Below are positions 1 through 8,804 of a DNA stretch of 64,000 nt, piece by piece; position 1 is the stretch's first letter, and every line of letters starts with the position of its first letter. Source of the DNA: JAUIAS01 sp030425395 (GTDB lineage Bacteria > Pseudomonadota > Alphaproteobacteria > Rhodobacterales > Rhodobacteraceae); assembly GCA_043553855.1 (NCBI GenBank), contig CP121336.1, positions 248,001 to 312,000 of the forward strand. The letters are read 5' to 3'. A model generated the notes under the pieces. It was given only the letters and a program-made list of their open reading frames with translations, had not been told where the DNA came from and did not search any database. Position numbers and translations under genes: made by a program.

Positions 1-761
1 AGACGCAGCAGAGTTTGCGCCTTCGTGCCCAGAACAAACCGGGCCAGATCGTGGGGGTCGTTAAGCTCGGCCCAGTCGCCGAACAGATCAACCGCCCGCA
101 CCGCCAATCCGTTAAGGCGGAAGTGTTCCACCAGATCGGACAGGTTCGCACTGCGCAGAAAACCGGGCTGTGTCCGAGCCAATTCGTCCAGCAACTCGAT
201 CGCCGATGGTCCGAATTGGACCAGCCCCACAAATTCCGCCGAAGCCCGCTCGGGGTCAATATCGTGTCCCAGACGTGTAATCCGCCCGTCCGCCACGCAA
301 ACCTTTTCGCAGCGCTCGGTATCCTCTCTGGTTCGTCCGGCGTAACGGGTGCGCCATTTGCTATCGACCGCGACAACAATGTCGGCGTTACCCAGCTCCA
401 GCTTTCTGACCGCGTCTTCGCGAAACACGATGTCGGAGTAGATGACCGTCAGCTTCTGATCGACCCCGGACGCCCGCGGCGCTTGCGTAACCGGAACCTG
501 AAGCAGCGACCACGCTGACCGGGTTTCGGCCCAGTCCTCGTTTCGCCAGACACTGACCTCGGGGCGGTTCTCGCGCAGACGAGCGGCATCATCATAGCCG
601 TTGACGAAATGCAGATCGGGGTCGAGGTAGGCCACCGCATGAAGGATCCAGTCCATCACATTGGTGGCCCCGTCGTTTGGCATGATCGGTTCGGCATCCT
701 GCCCGCGATGCGGCGAACCCGCGCCCAGAATGACGACTTTATGTTCCTTGGGCTGCTTCAT
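1..761 (-). CDS. Nucleotidyltransferase-like protein (NTP_transferase fold), 3' end outside window
   Basis: About 253 codons are visible and the frame runs off the left edge, so the C-terminus is missing. The N-terminus has a nucleotide-binding start (VVILGAGSPHRGQDAEP), an internal VIYSDIVF segment like the metal-binding aspartate strand of sugar nucleotidyltransferases, and the late motif GDWAELNDPHDLARFVLGTK. These resemble the nucleotidyltransferases found with PEP-mutase and phosphonate or surface-polymer genes (family memory, not searched). ATG at 761 is chosen as the first in-frame start. It is the last visible gene of the minus-strand cluster that begins with the sulfatase-like gene. 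The likely role is activation of a polymer head group with a nucleotide; the substrate cannot be told. The missing part could carry a further domain. Confidence 0.7.
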   Translation of the reverse strand, partial: MKQPKEHKVVILGAGSPHRGQDAEPIMPNDGATNVMDWILHAVAYLDPDLHFVNGYDDAARLRENRPEVSVWRNEDWAETRSAWSLLQVPVTQAPRASGVDQKLTVIYSDIVFREDAVRKLELGNADIVVAVDSKWRTRYAGRTREDTERCEKVCVADGRITRLGHDIDPERASAEFVGLVQFGPSAIELLDELARTQPGFLRSANLSDLVEHFRLNGLAVRAVDLFGDWAELNDPHDLARFVLGTKAQTLLR

Positions 762-868
762 TCCACGGCCTTTATCTGCGCTCACTGCTGAATAATCCCC
801 TTACCCGCTGCGGGGCAATTTTGTTGTGTGTATGTGCAACAACCTCGACCATCAGGCGATAATCGGTC

Positions 869-1522
869 TCATACCGAAGGTTTCGGGAAAAACCTTGAAA
901 CCAACGAGAAGATATTGCTGCCCGTCCAATACAGAATAAGACCCGCCGGCAGGCTATAGACCAACGCAAACAACACCGCCGAAATCACCATAAACCTGAT
1001 CTTTGCCGATTTATTTTCCCCAAAGTTGATTTGCGCATCAATCATGGTCACTGCGATCATCAGGATCGGCAGCAAATTGACCGAGAACAACAACCCATCG
1101 GGTTCGCTCAGATCGTCAATGACAAAAAAGCTTTCGCCAGTCAGAACACTATCGCCCGAAAACAGGAAGATCGCGGAAATCAGCACCGGGATCATCACCA
1201 GAAAGCTCCCCCCCAAACCGATGTTATGGATGGGATGGTAATTGTGGGACTTGTAGATTTCTTCGCTCGCGAGAAAGCGTTTCTCACCTTTCAAGCTCTT
1301 GTCCAGCTTGGCGATATCCGCCTTGACCGCATCTATCTTGGCGCTGATCCGGCCTTCGAACGCGTCAAATCTCCGACGCACCGGCAACATCAACGCCGAA
1401 AAGGTAAACCCAAGAAAAAGCGCGGAAAACCCGACCGACGAAAACACATAGATGTACCAATCCATGACAAAACCCATCACCCAAACGATGGGAGAAAACA
1501 AAATCTCAAAGAAATTGGCCAT
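869..1522 (-). CDS. YidC/Oxa1-like membrane insertase homologue, free-standing and short
   Basis: 217 residues from ATG at 1522; a TTG at 1543 would add seven residues. Hydrophobic segments lie near the N-terminus (FFEILFSPIVWVMGF and a second span), then a charged coiled stretch, then three more spans. The C-terminal motif LPAGLILYWTGSNIFSL matches the last transmembrane helix of YidC/Oxa1 (LPxGLxLYWxxxN). The large periplasmic domain of Gram-negative YidC is absent, giving an Oxa1-type core. The neighbours are surface-polymer-like genes, not rpmH/rnpA, so this is not the housekeeping yidC. I infer a role in assembling a membrane protein of that cluster. The family call is fairly firm; the function is open. 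Confidence 0.7.
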   Translation of the reverse strand: MANFFEILFSPIVWVMGFVMDWYIYVFSSVGFSALFLGFTFSALMLPVRRRFDAFEGRISAKIDAVKADIAKLDKSLKGEKRFLASEEIYKSHNYHPIHNIGLGGSFLVMIPVLISAIFLFSGDSVLTGESFFVIDDLSEPDGLLFSVNLLPILMIAVTMIDAQINFGENKSAKIRFMVISAVLFALVYSLPAGLILYWTGSNIFSLVSRFFPKPSV

Positions 1523-1658
1523 GACGTTTTCGATCTCAATCAACTGAACGCGGTCGTCCCGCCTCGGGGCGATCTAGGATGACCCAAGAAAAGCGCGCCG
1601 ACGCGATGGGGCGGGCGCGACGCGCCATTCGAACAAGCCCCCTGACATGCGTCACGGG

Positions 1659-1946
1659 TCAGTCCTTGTTCGCAGTATCCTTCGCAGCATCATCCTGCGC
1701 GACGTCGCCCTTACGGAAGACCCGCTTGATCTTGTAGAAGTACTTCTTGAACGTATAGGCAACAGCGGCGGCAAGACCCAGAAGCGTGCTCATCACCACG
1801 CTACCCGAGCCGGGATCAATATAGGCATGTGCCGTGCTGGGATACACCATCGCCGCGCAAGCGACGGTCAGCGCCATTCTGGCATGCGGCTTGGCCCAGA
1901 CGGTGCCAAGCATCCGGAAAATCCCTGATTTATCAGATATCTTCAT
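1659..1946 (-). CDS. Small exported/membrane protein with YIDPGSG motif
   Basis: 95 residues. A basic N-terminus precedes a hydrophobic stretch ending in Ala-His-Ala, a plausible signal-peptidase site, followed at once by the motif YIDPGSGS. A second hydrophobic span (MSTLLGLAAAVAYTF) and a lysine-rich tail follow. ATG at 1946 is preceded by a GAGGT-type ribosome site. From memory, small proteins with YIDPG(S/T)G after the signal peptide occur beside sulfatase-like and polysaccharide genes; no function is known to me. It lies between the sulfatase-like gene and the YidC-like gene on the same strand. Confidence 0.65.
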   Translation of the reverse strand: MKISDKSGIFRMLGTVWAKPHARMALTVACAAMVYPSTAHAYIDPGSGSVVMSTLLGLAAAVAYTFKKYFYKIKRVFRKGDVAQDDAAKDTANKD

Positions 1947-2075
1947 GGTCTAACCTCATTATTCGCCCCACGTTCGAGGCATCAGCCAATCGCGACCCTT
2001 CAGGATCGCCGGGATGTAAACCGGCGCTTTATCCCCGTTGGAGACGCATCAAAAGTTCAATTCCGGCCGCGCGGA

Positions 2076-3767
2076 TCAGTTCAGCGGCATAACAATTTCG
2101 ACGTTCGTTCTTGGTTGTCCGGGTTTTTGCTGCGGAGCGACCACGGTTTTCACGATCTCTTCAGTCGGATCAAAGCGGAAACCGGCGTCTCGTTTCGACA
2201 AAAGCTGTTGGAGCGACGCTTGCTGCTCGACGATCTCAAAATCCTGCACGCGCTCCCAGACGCTGAACAGAATGGCATAGTTGTCGTGCAGGTCACGCTC
2301 GCCAAGATATCTGGCGAACTTGCCCGCCGAATTGCGTGATCCATGGTCACCAAACAGAACGATCCTGACGTCATCGAATGCCTCGTCCGTCGCCAATCGA
2401 GTAAAGAGACCGTCAAGCTGTTTGTAGACACAGCGCGCCTGCGCAAAATAATCGCGATACCCGGCTTTACGGCGTTCTTCGAATTCCTCGCCTTCAATGC
2501 CCTCGCCTTGTGACAGGAACATCGCGCCCGTCGCTGCTGCTTTCGGGCGACATTCGGCATCCAGAATGAACGGATCATGCGGCACGACAAAATGCGCGAA
2601 ATAGTTGGTTTTTCCACGGCTCGCGATCAGGTCTTCGGAGAATTCCGCGAAATAACGATCAAAGCTCAATCCGTTATAGTTGCCGGTCTCGGGCACCTCA
2701 CCGACGCTGAACAAGGACCGGGCAAGGGAGCGGGGAAAAGCGTTCTTGAGGAACAACCGGACATAGGTCATGCTCAGGGATTCCAGCGAAATCCGCTTCA
2801 TCCCGATCAAGGTCAGGAAGGCTTCATTTTCGGAGATTTCAGGCGGCAGATACCCGTTGAACGGATCGAAAATGCCCAGCGTGTTACACGAACTGACCGT
2901 CTCTACCTGACAGAAGTTAAGGTAAGGTGTCTGATACACCTTCAAACCACGCCCATTGCTGGCCATGTCTTTAAAAAGGGCATTCACGACAACGCTGGCA
3001 TACCCATTGTAGTCGGCCACATACGCATCGGGGACCATCCCGCGATAATCGTAATTCACCGCGGGCGGCAAGGACGACGCGGTCGAGCCCTGACGGCTGA
3101 ATGCATTGGCATGAAGTGCGAAGCCATGCTTTTCATGGAAGGCTTTCACTTCGTCATAAAATTCCTGACCGCCGGGAATGGAACGGTCAATGCCCTCAAG
3201 CCCCAGCATCGCATCCAGAATGATATAGACTTCGGTCGGACCATCACGCGACGGTTCGGTGACGACGGTCGCTGGCTTGGACCAATTGTCATAGGGTTTC
3301 TGCTCAGTCAGGAACACGGACGAGACCGCGATAATGCCAAAAAGGATCAACAGCAGGTTCAGGATGTCATTATACATGACCCACGCGATGCCACTCAAAA
3401 TCACGATCGCAACCGCCATAAGGGCAAAGTGGATCGCCACCTTTTCGATCAATGACGCGGTTTCGAGAACCGGCAGGTAACTGGCCGCAATCGTCACGCC
3501 ACCAAACGCGATATCCAGAAACGCAAAAGCGCAAATCCCGATCACGAATGCCGACACGCCTCGCGCCCAGCCCCTCGGTGCGTCTGTGCGCCGGTTCAAA
3601 AGCATCAGAACAACAGAAAAAGGCAATACAAACAAAGCCGTGAACATCAACGCATTGATTGTCAGCTGCGGCGAATGCAGGCCTCGGATGCTTTCCAGTA
3701 CCGGGGGGACGATCATCAAGAAAGGCAGGGCAAAGGCCACAAGGATCTTGATCGGATTTGTCGACAT
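2076..3767 (-). CDS. Membrane-anchored sulfatase/phosphoglycerol-transferase-like protein
   Basis: 563 residues from ATG at 3767, chosen because AGGA lies about 12 bases upstream; an upstream start would add 46 low-complexity residues. About five transmembrane spans fill residues 8-155. The extracytoplasmic alkaline-phosphatase-superfamily domain follows: EVYIILDAM (Asp185), a probable nucleophile in QGSTASSLPP (Thr229 region), HDPF near residue 396 and LFGDHGSRN near residue 472. This layout is shared with LtaS and lipid A phosphoethanolamine transferases. A sulfatase role is less likely because no CxPxR signature is seen. As first gene of the cluster it may transfer a phospho-group to a surface polymer. 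Confidence 0.72.
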   Translation of the reverse strand: MSTNPIKILVAFALPFLMIVPPVLESIRGLHSPQLTINALMFTALFVLPFSVVLMLLNRRTDAPRGWARGVSAFVIGICAFAFLDIAFGGVTIAASYLPVLETASLIEKVAIHFALMAVAIVILSGIAWVMYNDILNLLLILFGIIAVSSVFLTEQKPYDNWSKPATVVTEPSRDGPTEVYIILDAMLGLEGIDRSIPGGQEFYDEVKAFHEKHGFALHANAFSRQGSTASSLPPAVNYDYRGMVPDAYVADYNGYASVVVNALFKDMASNGRGLKVYQTPYLNFCQVETVSSCNTLGIFDPFNGYLPPEISENEAFLTLIGMKRISLESLSMTYVRLFLKNAFPRSLARSLFSVGEVPETGNYNGLSFDRYFAEFSEDLIASRGKTNYFAHFVVPHDPFILDAECRPKAAATGAMFLSQGEGIEGEEFEERRKAGYRDYFAQARCVYKQLDGLFTRLATDEAFDDVRIVLFGDHGSRNSAGKFARYLGERDLHDNYAILFSVWERVQDFEIVEQQASLQQLLSKRDAGFRFDPTEEIVKTVVAPQQKPGQPRTNVEIVMPLN

Positions 3768-3931
3768 TTTTTCTTGTTCCTGATGGCCCGGCAAACCGAG
3801 GCAAGCATGTGCCAAAAACGCCACAGACAGTCTGTGGCGGCTTTGCAAGGGCACCACCACCGACCGATGGACGCAGGCCCGGGCTCTGCAGTCGAAAGAC
3901 GTCACAAGGTCAGGAATAAAGGGGGGTCATC

Positions 3932-4015
3932 TGGTACCCGCGGCCGGATTCGAACCGGCACGGCCGAAGCCTGGAGATTTTAAGTCTCCTGTGTCTACCA
4001 TTCCACCACGCGGGC
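3932..4015 (-). tRNA. tRNA-Leu (anticodon UAA)
   Basis: On the minus strand the sequence starts GCCCGCG, contains GGTGGAATGGTAGACAC (D arm), an anticodon loop CUUAAAA with anticodon UAA, a long variable arm AGGCTTCGGCCGT, the T arm GGTTCGAATCC, and ends in an encoded CCA. The first acceptor pair is G:U, as in Escherichia coli tRNA-Leu(UAA). Length and variable arm fit a class II leucine tRNA. It stands between the sulfatase-like gene and the TPR gene. Confidence 0.96.
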
Positions 4016-4076
4016 CAGATGCACGCGACAATAGCCACTGCCCCGGCGGTGTAAAGCATCCCGCGCAACAGTAGGG

Positions 4077-4640
4077 TCAGATATCCTCGCCGGGAGGTTC
4101 AAGTGGCCCGCCGGGGGCCGCGAGACCGCGCTCGGGAATCCATGGATTAAGCGCCAATGCCATCGCAAGCGCCGCGCGTGCTTCGTCCAGCCGATTCAGG
4201 GCCATCAAGGTCAGCGCCTTGCCCGACAGCGCCGCGACATGGCGCGGCGATAGGGCAAGCGCCCTGTCCAGATCTTGCGCGGCAAGATCAAATTCCTGCC
4301 GGAGAAAATTCACAAAAGCGCGCTGGTTATACCCTTCGGCATAATCGGGACAATAATCCACCAATCGATCAAACGTCGCGATTGCGCCCAGAAAATCGTA
4401 GGATTCGCGCATCGCCATGCCTTGTTCGAGCATCGCTTGGGCGATTTCGTCGGGCGCATCGGTCCAGAGTTCCCACATCTGGTCCGAAATGGCCCGCCCC
4501 TCGGATTGGGTCGTGGCTTGGGCCGCCTCGTCGAACAGCAGGGTCAACGCATCGGCATGGTCGGGTGCAGACGGGCATCCCGCCACCGCCGGGCCGGACA
4601 GCCCGACAAGGATCGGGATCAGGTAAACTATCTTTTGCAT
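4077..4640 (-). CDS. Exported tetratricopeptide-repeat protein
   Basis: 187 residues. A signal peptide (MQKIVYLIPILVGLSGPAVAG) leads into a mature protein with three or so TPR units from about residue 70 to 170, seen as spaced A/Y/P patterns such as YDFLGAIATFDRLVDYCPDYAEGYNQRA and the next two repeats. The C-terminus is proline- and glycine-rich. TPR proteins bind partner proteins; no enzyme motif is visible. It lies downstream of the Lrp-type gene, 30 bases from its stop and on the same strand, but the products show no functional link. Confidence 0.8.
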   Translation of the reverse strand: MQKIVYLIPILVGLSGPAVAGCPSAPDHADALTLLFDEAAQATTQSEGRAISDQMWELWTDAPDEIAQAMLEQGMAMRESYDFLGAIATFDRLVDYCPDYAEGYNQRAFVNFLRQEFDLAAQDLDRALALSPRHVAALSGKALTLMALNRLDEARAALAMALALNPWIPERGLAAPGGPLEPPGEDI

Positions 4641-4670
4641 GCGACTAGACTGACGCGTTTGCCGGGTGGA

Positions 4671-5153
4671 TCAAGTCACAATATCGCCAACGTCCAGCCC
4701 GCCGGGTTCCTTGACCGCCTGCATCGCCACATAAGTCGAGGTGCCCGCCACATGCGGCAGAGTGGACACCTTTTCCGCAAGAACCGCACGATAGTCGCTC
4801 ATGGATCGGGTGCGCACCTTCATGAGATAGTCAAAATTTCCCGCAATCATGTGCACCTGTTCGATCTCGGGAATTCGATTGACCGCTGCATTGAAGGCCG
4901 CCAGCGCCGCCTCGCGCGTGTCGGTCAGCCGCACTTCAACAAAGGCGACATGATCCAGCCCAAGCCGGATTGGATCAACCAACGCCCGATACCCGGTGAT
5001 GTACCGCTCTGCCTCAAGCCGCCTCAACCGCGCCTGAGTCGGTGATTTTGACAAACCTATGCGCTGCGCAAGGTCAGTGACAGATATCCGACCGTCCCCG
5101 GACAAAACCTGAAGAATGCGCCGGTCAAAGTCATCCAGCATGTCATTTTGCAT
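4671..5153 (-). CDS. Lrp/AsnC-family transcriptional regulator, probable regulator of putA
   Basis: 160 residues. The N-terminal winged helix (LDDFDRRILQVLSGDGRISVTDLAQRIGLSKSPTQ) is the standard AsnC-type DNA-binding domain, followed by the RAM ligand-binding domain with GNFDYLMKVR. It is divergent from putA across about 110 bases, the arrangement of PutR-type activators that respond to proline in alphaproteobacteria. ATG at 5153 is chosen; starts at 5165 and 5141 are also in frame. Reading further upstream in this frame runs antisense through putA and is not coding. Binding of proline is inferred from position only. Confidence 0.88.
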   Translation of the reverse strand: MQNDMLDDFDRRILQVLSGDGRISVTDLAQRIGLSKSPTQARLRRLEAERYITGYRALVDPIRLGLDHVAFVEVRLTDTREAALAAFNAAVNRIPEIEQVHMIAGNFDYLMKVRTRSMSDYRAVLAEKVSTLPHVAGTSTYVAMQAVKEPGGLDVGDIVT

Positions 5154-5264
5154 CGAGATACCCATCAATTTCAGCCATTTTGACCACAAAACACAGTTTT
5201 TCGGGAAATATGACCTGCTCAACAACGATATACTAGCCAAAATTCTGAATGCCGGAGCCGCGCC

Positions 5265-8200
5265 ATGTCCCTTATCACCGACCTGCACGCCATCGACGCG
5301 CAAACCTATGCCGATCAATCCGACATCATCGCGCGCCTGATCGAAGAGGCAGATCTCTCGCCACAGGCGCGCGCGAAAATCGTGACGCAGGCCGCCGATC
5401 TGGTCCGCGCGATCCGCTCGGAAACCGCCCCCGGCCTGATGGAAGTGTTCCTTGCCGAATACGGGCTGAGCACCGACGAAGGCATCGCCCTGATGTGCCT
5501 GGCCGAAGCTCTGTTGCGGGTGCCCGATGCCGACACGATGGACGCGTTGATCGAGGACAAGATCGCCACCTCGGATTGGGCACGCCATCTGGGGCACTCC
5601 TCCTCCCCTCTCGTGAATGCCTCCACATGGGCGCTGATGCTGACGGGCAAGGTTCTGGATGACGATCACAAAGGTCCGGTTCAGCATCTGCGCGCCGCCG
5701 TCAAACGCCTCGGAGAGCCTGTAATTCGCAGCGCCGTGGCCCGCGCAATGAAGGAAATGGGCCGACAGTTCGTTCTGGGCGAAACCATCACATCGGCCAT
5801 GACCCGCGCGGCTGGTATGGAAAAAAGGGGCTACACCTACAGCTACGACATGCTGGGCGAAGCCGCCCGCACCGAAGCCGACGCAAAGCGCTATCACCTG
5901 AGCTATTCCCGCGCCATCACGGCCATCGCCGAGGCCTGCACAGATGCAGATATCCGCAAAAATCCCGGCATTTCGGTCAAACTTTCGGCGCTGCATCCGC
6001 GCTATGAGGTCGCCCAGCGCGCGTCGGTGATGCAGGAACTGGTGCCGCGATTGCGCGCGCTGGCGTTGCTGGCAAAATCGGCGGGCATGGGGCTGAACAT
6101 TGACGCCGAAGAAGCCGACCGACTGACCTTGTCGCTGGAAGTGATCGAAACCGTGCTGAGTGAACCGGCGTTGGCGGGCTGGGATGACTTTGGTGTGGTG
6201 GTGCAGGCCTATGGCCCGCGCGCGGGGCTGGCGATTGAGGCGCTGTATGCCATGGCGGAACGGCATGACCGCAAGATCATGGTGCGGCTGGTCAAGGGGG
6301 CCTATTGGGACACCGAAATCAAACGGGCACAAGTTCTGGGAATGCCGGGGTTCCCGGTGTTCACCTCGAAGGCGGCGACAGATGTGTCCTATATCGCCAA
6401 CGCGCGCAAACTTCTGGCCATGACCGATCGCATCTATCCGCAATTCGCCACCCATAATGCGCATACTGTGGCCGCCATTCTTCACATGGCCCCGGACCGG
6501 GAAACGTTCGAGTTTCAACGCCTGCACGGAATGGGCGAAACGCTGCACAACATTGTCAAAGCAGAGAATGCAACCCGCTGCCGTATCTATGCACCGGTGG
6601 GCGCGCACCGCGACCTGTTGGCCTATCTGGTGCGCCGTCTTCTGGAAAACGGGGCGAACAGCTCTTTTGTCAATCAGATCGTGGACGACGCCGTTGCCCC
6701 CGAAACCGTCGCCGCTGATCCGTTCGAGCATATCGACATTCCCGATCTGGCACCCGGCACCGATATGTTTCTACCCGAACGGGTGAATTCGCACGGCACC
6801 GATCTGCGCAATCTGCCGATGCTGGCCGAAGTGGACACCGCGCGCGCGCCGTTCCGCGATCACATCTGGACCGCGGCCCCGATGATCGCCGGGTCCACCT
6901 CCCCCCTGCCCGCGCAGCCCGTTACCGACCCCGCGACCGGTGTCACCGTGGGCCACGTGTCCCCCGCAAGCCCGGCAGATATCGAAACGGCGATGGCCGA
7001 TGCGGCCCCGTGGAGCCAAGACGCCCGAACCCGCGCCGCCACTCTGAGCCGCGCGGCCGATCTTTACGAAGCGCATCTGGGCGAAATCTTTGCCGTTCTG
7101 GCCCGCGAGGCCGGCAAGACCCAACTCGATGCCGAAGCGGAACTGCGCGAAGCGGTTGATTTCCTGCGATATTATGCGGCACGCGCCGAAGACGAAACAC
7201 AACCGGCGGGGCTTTTCACCTGCATTTCGCCTTGGAACTTCCCGCTGGCGATCTTTACCGGGCAGATTGCCGCCGCGCTGGCCGCAGGCAACGCGGTTCT
7301 CGCCAAACCGGCGGAACAGACACCCCTGATCGCCGCGCGGGCGGTTGGCCTGTTGCACGCAGCAGGTGTTCCGGTATCGGCGCTGCAACTGCTTCCGGGG
7401 GCGGGCGACGTTGGCGCGGCACTCACCTCTGATCCGCGTATATCGGGCGTGGCCTTTACCGGTTCGACCGAGACCGCGTTGAAAATCCGCGCCAACATGG
7501 CACGCACCCTGAAGCCGGGTGCGCCGTTTATCGCGGAAACCGGCGGGCTGAACGCGATGATCGTGGACAGCACCGCTCTTCCTGAACAGGCGGTGCAGGC
7601 CATCGTGGAAAGCGCCTTCCAGTCCGCCGGTCAACGGTGTTCGGCGCTCCGCTGCCTCTATGTGCAGGAAGATATCGCCGAAGACCTGCTGACAATGCTT
7701 TCCGGCGCGATGGACGCACTGTGCCTTGGCAACCCATGGGATCTGGACACGGATGTCGGCCCCGTCATCGACGCGCAGGCGCAGGCGGGCATTGAGGAAC
7801 ACGTCGCCCGCGCCCGCGCCGAGGGCCGCATGATCCACGAATTGACGCGCCCGGCGGGCGGCACATTCACAGCGCCCGCGATGATCCGGGTGCAGGGCAT
7901 TCAGGACCTTGACCGCGAAATTTTCGGCCCGATCCTGCATGTGGCCACCTTCCGGTCAGATCAGCTTGATGCGGTGATCGACGCAATCAATGAGACAGGT
8001 TATGGGCTGACCTTCGGGCTACAGACCCGTATCGACGACCGCGTGCAACACGTGACCGAACGGGTGCGGGCTGGCAATCTCTATGTCAACCGCAACCAGA
8101 TTGGCGCAATTGTCGGATCGCAACCCTTTGGTGGCGAAGGATTGAGCGGCACCGGCCCCAAGGCGGGCGGGCCGAACTACCTCACGCGCTTCAAGGCACC

Positions 8201-8672
8201 GGCCCGCGAAACCGTTGAGGACACGTGGCCATCAGAGATGACCACCCTGCCTGCGCCCGTGGCCGGTGACATCGCGAAACGCCCAGCGCCGGTTTCCCTG
8301 CCCGGTCCGACGGGGGAATCTAACCGCCTGTCGATGCACCCGCGCGCAGCGCTGCTCTGCCTTGGGCCGGGCAGGCAAGCGGCTGCGCATCAGTCGGCAT
8401 TGGTCCGCGCCCTTGGCGGCATTGCGATCGAGGCCACGGGGCGCGCCGCACCCGCGCTTTTGCGCGACGCAGGCCCGATTGGCGGCGTGATCTGGTGGGG
8501 CGACACGGACACCGCGCGCGCATATGAAATCGCCCTGTCAGAACGCACAGGTCCGATTATCCCGCTGATCACCGGCGCACCGGACATCGCGCGGATCATG
8601 GGTGAACGCCACGTCTGCGTGGACACCACGGCGGCGGGCGGCAACGCCGCGCTCTTGGGTGCAATGGCTTAG
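5265..8672 (+). CDS. putA: Bifunctional proline dehydrogenase / L-glutamate-gamma-semialdehyde dehydrogenase
   Basis: 1135 residues. It oxidises proline to glutamate in two steps. The FAD-dependent proline dehydrogenase barrel covers about residues 130-450 (GISVKLSALHPRYE, RLVKGAYWDTEIK, EFQRLHGMGETL). The NAD-dependent aldehyde dehydrogenase follows from about 520 to 1000, with SPWNFPLAIFTGQ, catalytic Glu758 in ETGGLNAM and Cys792 in AGQRCSALR. A C-terminal extension of about 120 residues suggests a type B PutA. The N-terminal ribbon-helix-helix DNA-binding domain of enterobacterial PutA is absent, so control probably falls to the divergent Lrp-type regulator. Confidence 0.97.
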   Translation: MSLITDLHAIDAQTYADQSDIIARLIEEADLSPQARAKIVTQAADLVRAIRSETAPGLMEVFLAEYGLSTDEGIALMCLAEALLRVPDADTMDALIEDKIATSDWARHLGHSSSPLVNASTWALMLTGKVLDDDHKGPVQHLRAAVKRLGEPVIRSAVARAMKEMGRQFVLGETITSAMTRAAGMEKRGYTYSYDMLGEAARTEADAKRYHLSYSRAITAIAEACTDADIRKNPGISVKLSALHPRYEVAQRASVMQELVPRLRALALLAKSAGMGLNIDAEEADRLTLSLEVIETVLSEPALAGWDDFGVVVQAYGPRAGLAIEALYAMAERHDRKIMVRLVKGAYWDTEIKRAQVLGMPGFPVFTSKAATDVSYIANARKLLAMTDRIYPQFATHNAHTVAAILHMAPDRETFEFQRLHGMGETLHNIVKAENATRCRIYAPVGAHRDLLAYLVRRLLENGANSSFVNQIVDDAVAPETVAADPFEHIDIPDLAPGTDMFLPERVNSHGTDLRNLPMLAEVDTARAPFRDHIWTAAPMIAGSTSPLPAQPVTDPATGVTVGHVSPASPADIETAMADAAPWSQDARTRAATLSRAADLYEAHLGEIFAVLAREAGKTQLDAEAELREAVDFLRYYAARAEDETQPAGLFTCISPWNFPLAIFTGQIAAALAAGNAVLAKPAEQTPLIAARAVGLLHAAGVPVSALQLLPGAGDVGAALTSDPRISGVAFTGSTETALKIRANMARTLKPGAPFIAETGGLNAMIVDSTALPEQAVQAIVESAFQSAGQRCSALRCLYVQEDIAEDLLTMLSGAMDALCLGNPWDLDTDVGPVIDAQAQAGIEEHVARARAEGRMIHELTRPAGGTFTAPAMIRVQGIQDLDREIFGPILHVATFRSDQLDAVIDAINETGYGLTFGLQTRIDDRVQHVTERVRAGNLYVNRNQIGAIVGSQPFGGEGLSGTGPKAGGPNYLTRFKAPARETVEDTWPSEMTTLPAPVAGDIAKRPAPVSLPGPTGESNRLSMHPRAALLCLGPGRQAAAHQSALVRALGGIAIEATGRAAPALLRDAGPIGGVIWWGDTDTARAYEIALSERTGPIIPLITGAPDIARIMGERHVCVDTTAAGGNAALLGAMA

Positions 8673-8758
8673 GACCCTGTCACGGCCAGCCACAAGTCAG
8701 GAAAGGCCTTGGCCTAAAAGGGCGACCTGAGCTGCGTGCCCCCTTTCTAACTTGGGTC

Positions 8759-8782
8759 CGGAGCAATCTGCGGATTGCTCCG
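8759..8782. terminator. Perfect 10-bp hairpin between convergent putA and the orphan gene
   Basis: CGGAGCAATC and its exact complement GATTGCTCCG are separated by TGCG. It lies about 87 bases after the putA stop and 23 bases beyond the stop of the minus-strand gene. No T-tract follows on either strand, so it is a candidate bidirectional stop or RNA-stabilising hairpin. Confidence 0.5.
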
Positions 8783-8804
8783 ATCTCCTCCGTCACGACG
8801 TGGC

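Noticed and set aside
5154..6731. Long minus-strand frame extending the Lrp-type gene by about 520 residues
   Set aside because: It is antisense to putA, has no family motif, and the AsnC domain is complete from 5153 down. High GC produces such open frames.
6771..7940. 389-residue minus-strand open frame
   Set aside because: Antisense to the aldehyde dehydrogenase half of putA; composition is Arg/Gly/His-rich with no motif.
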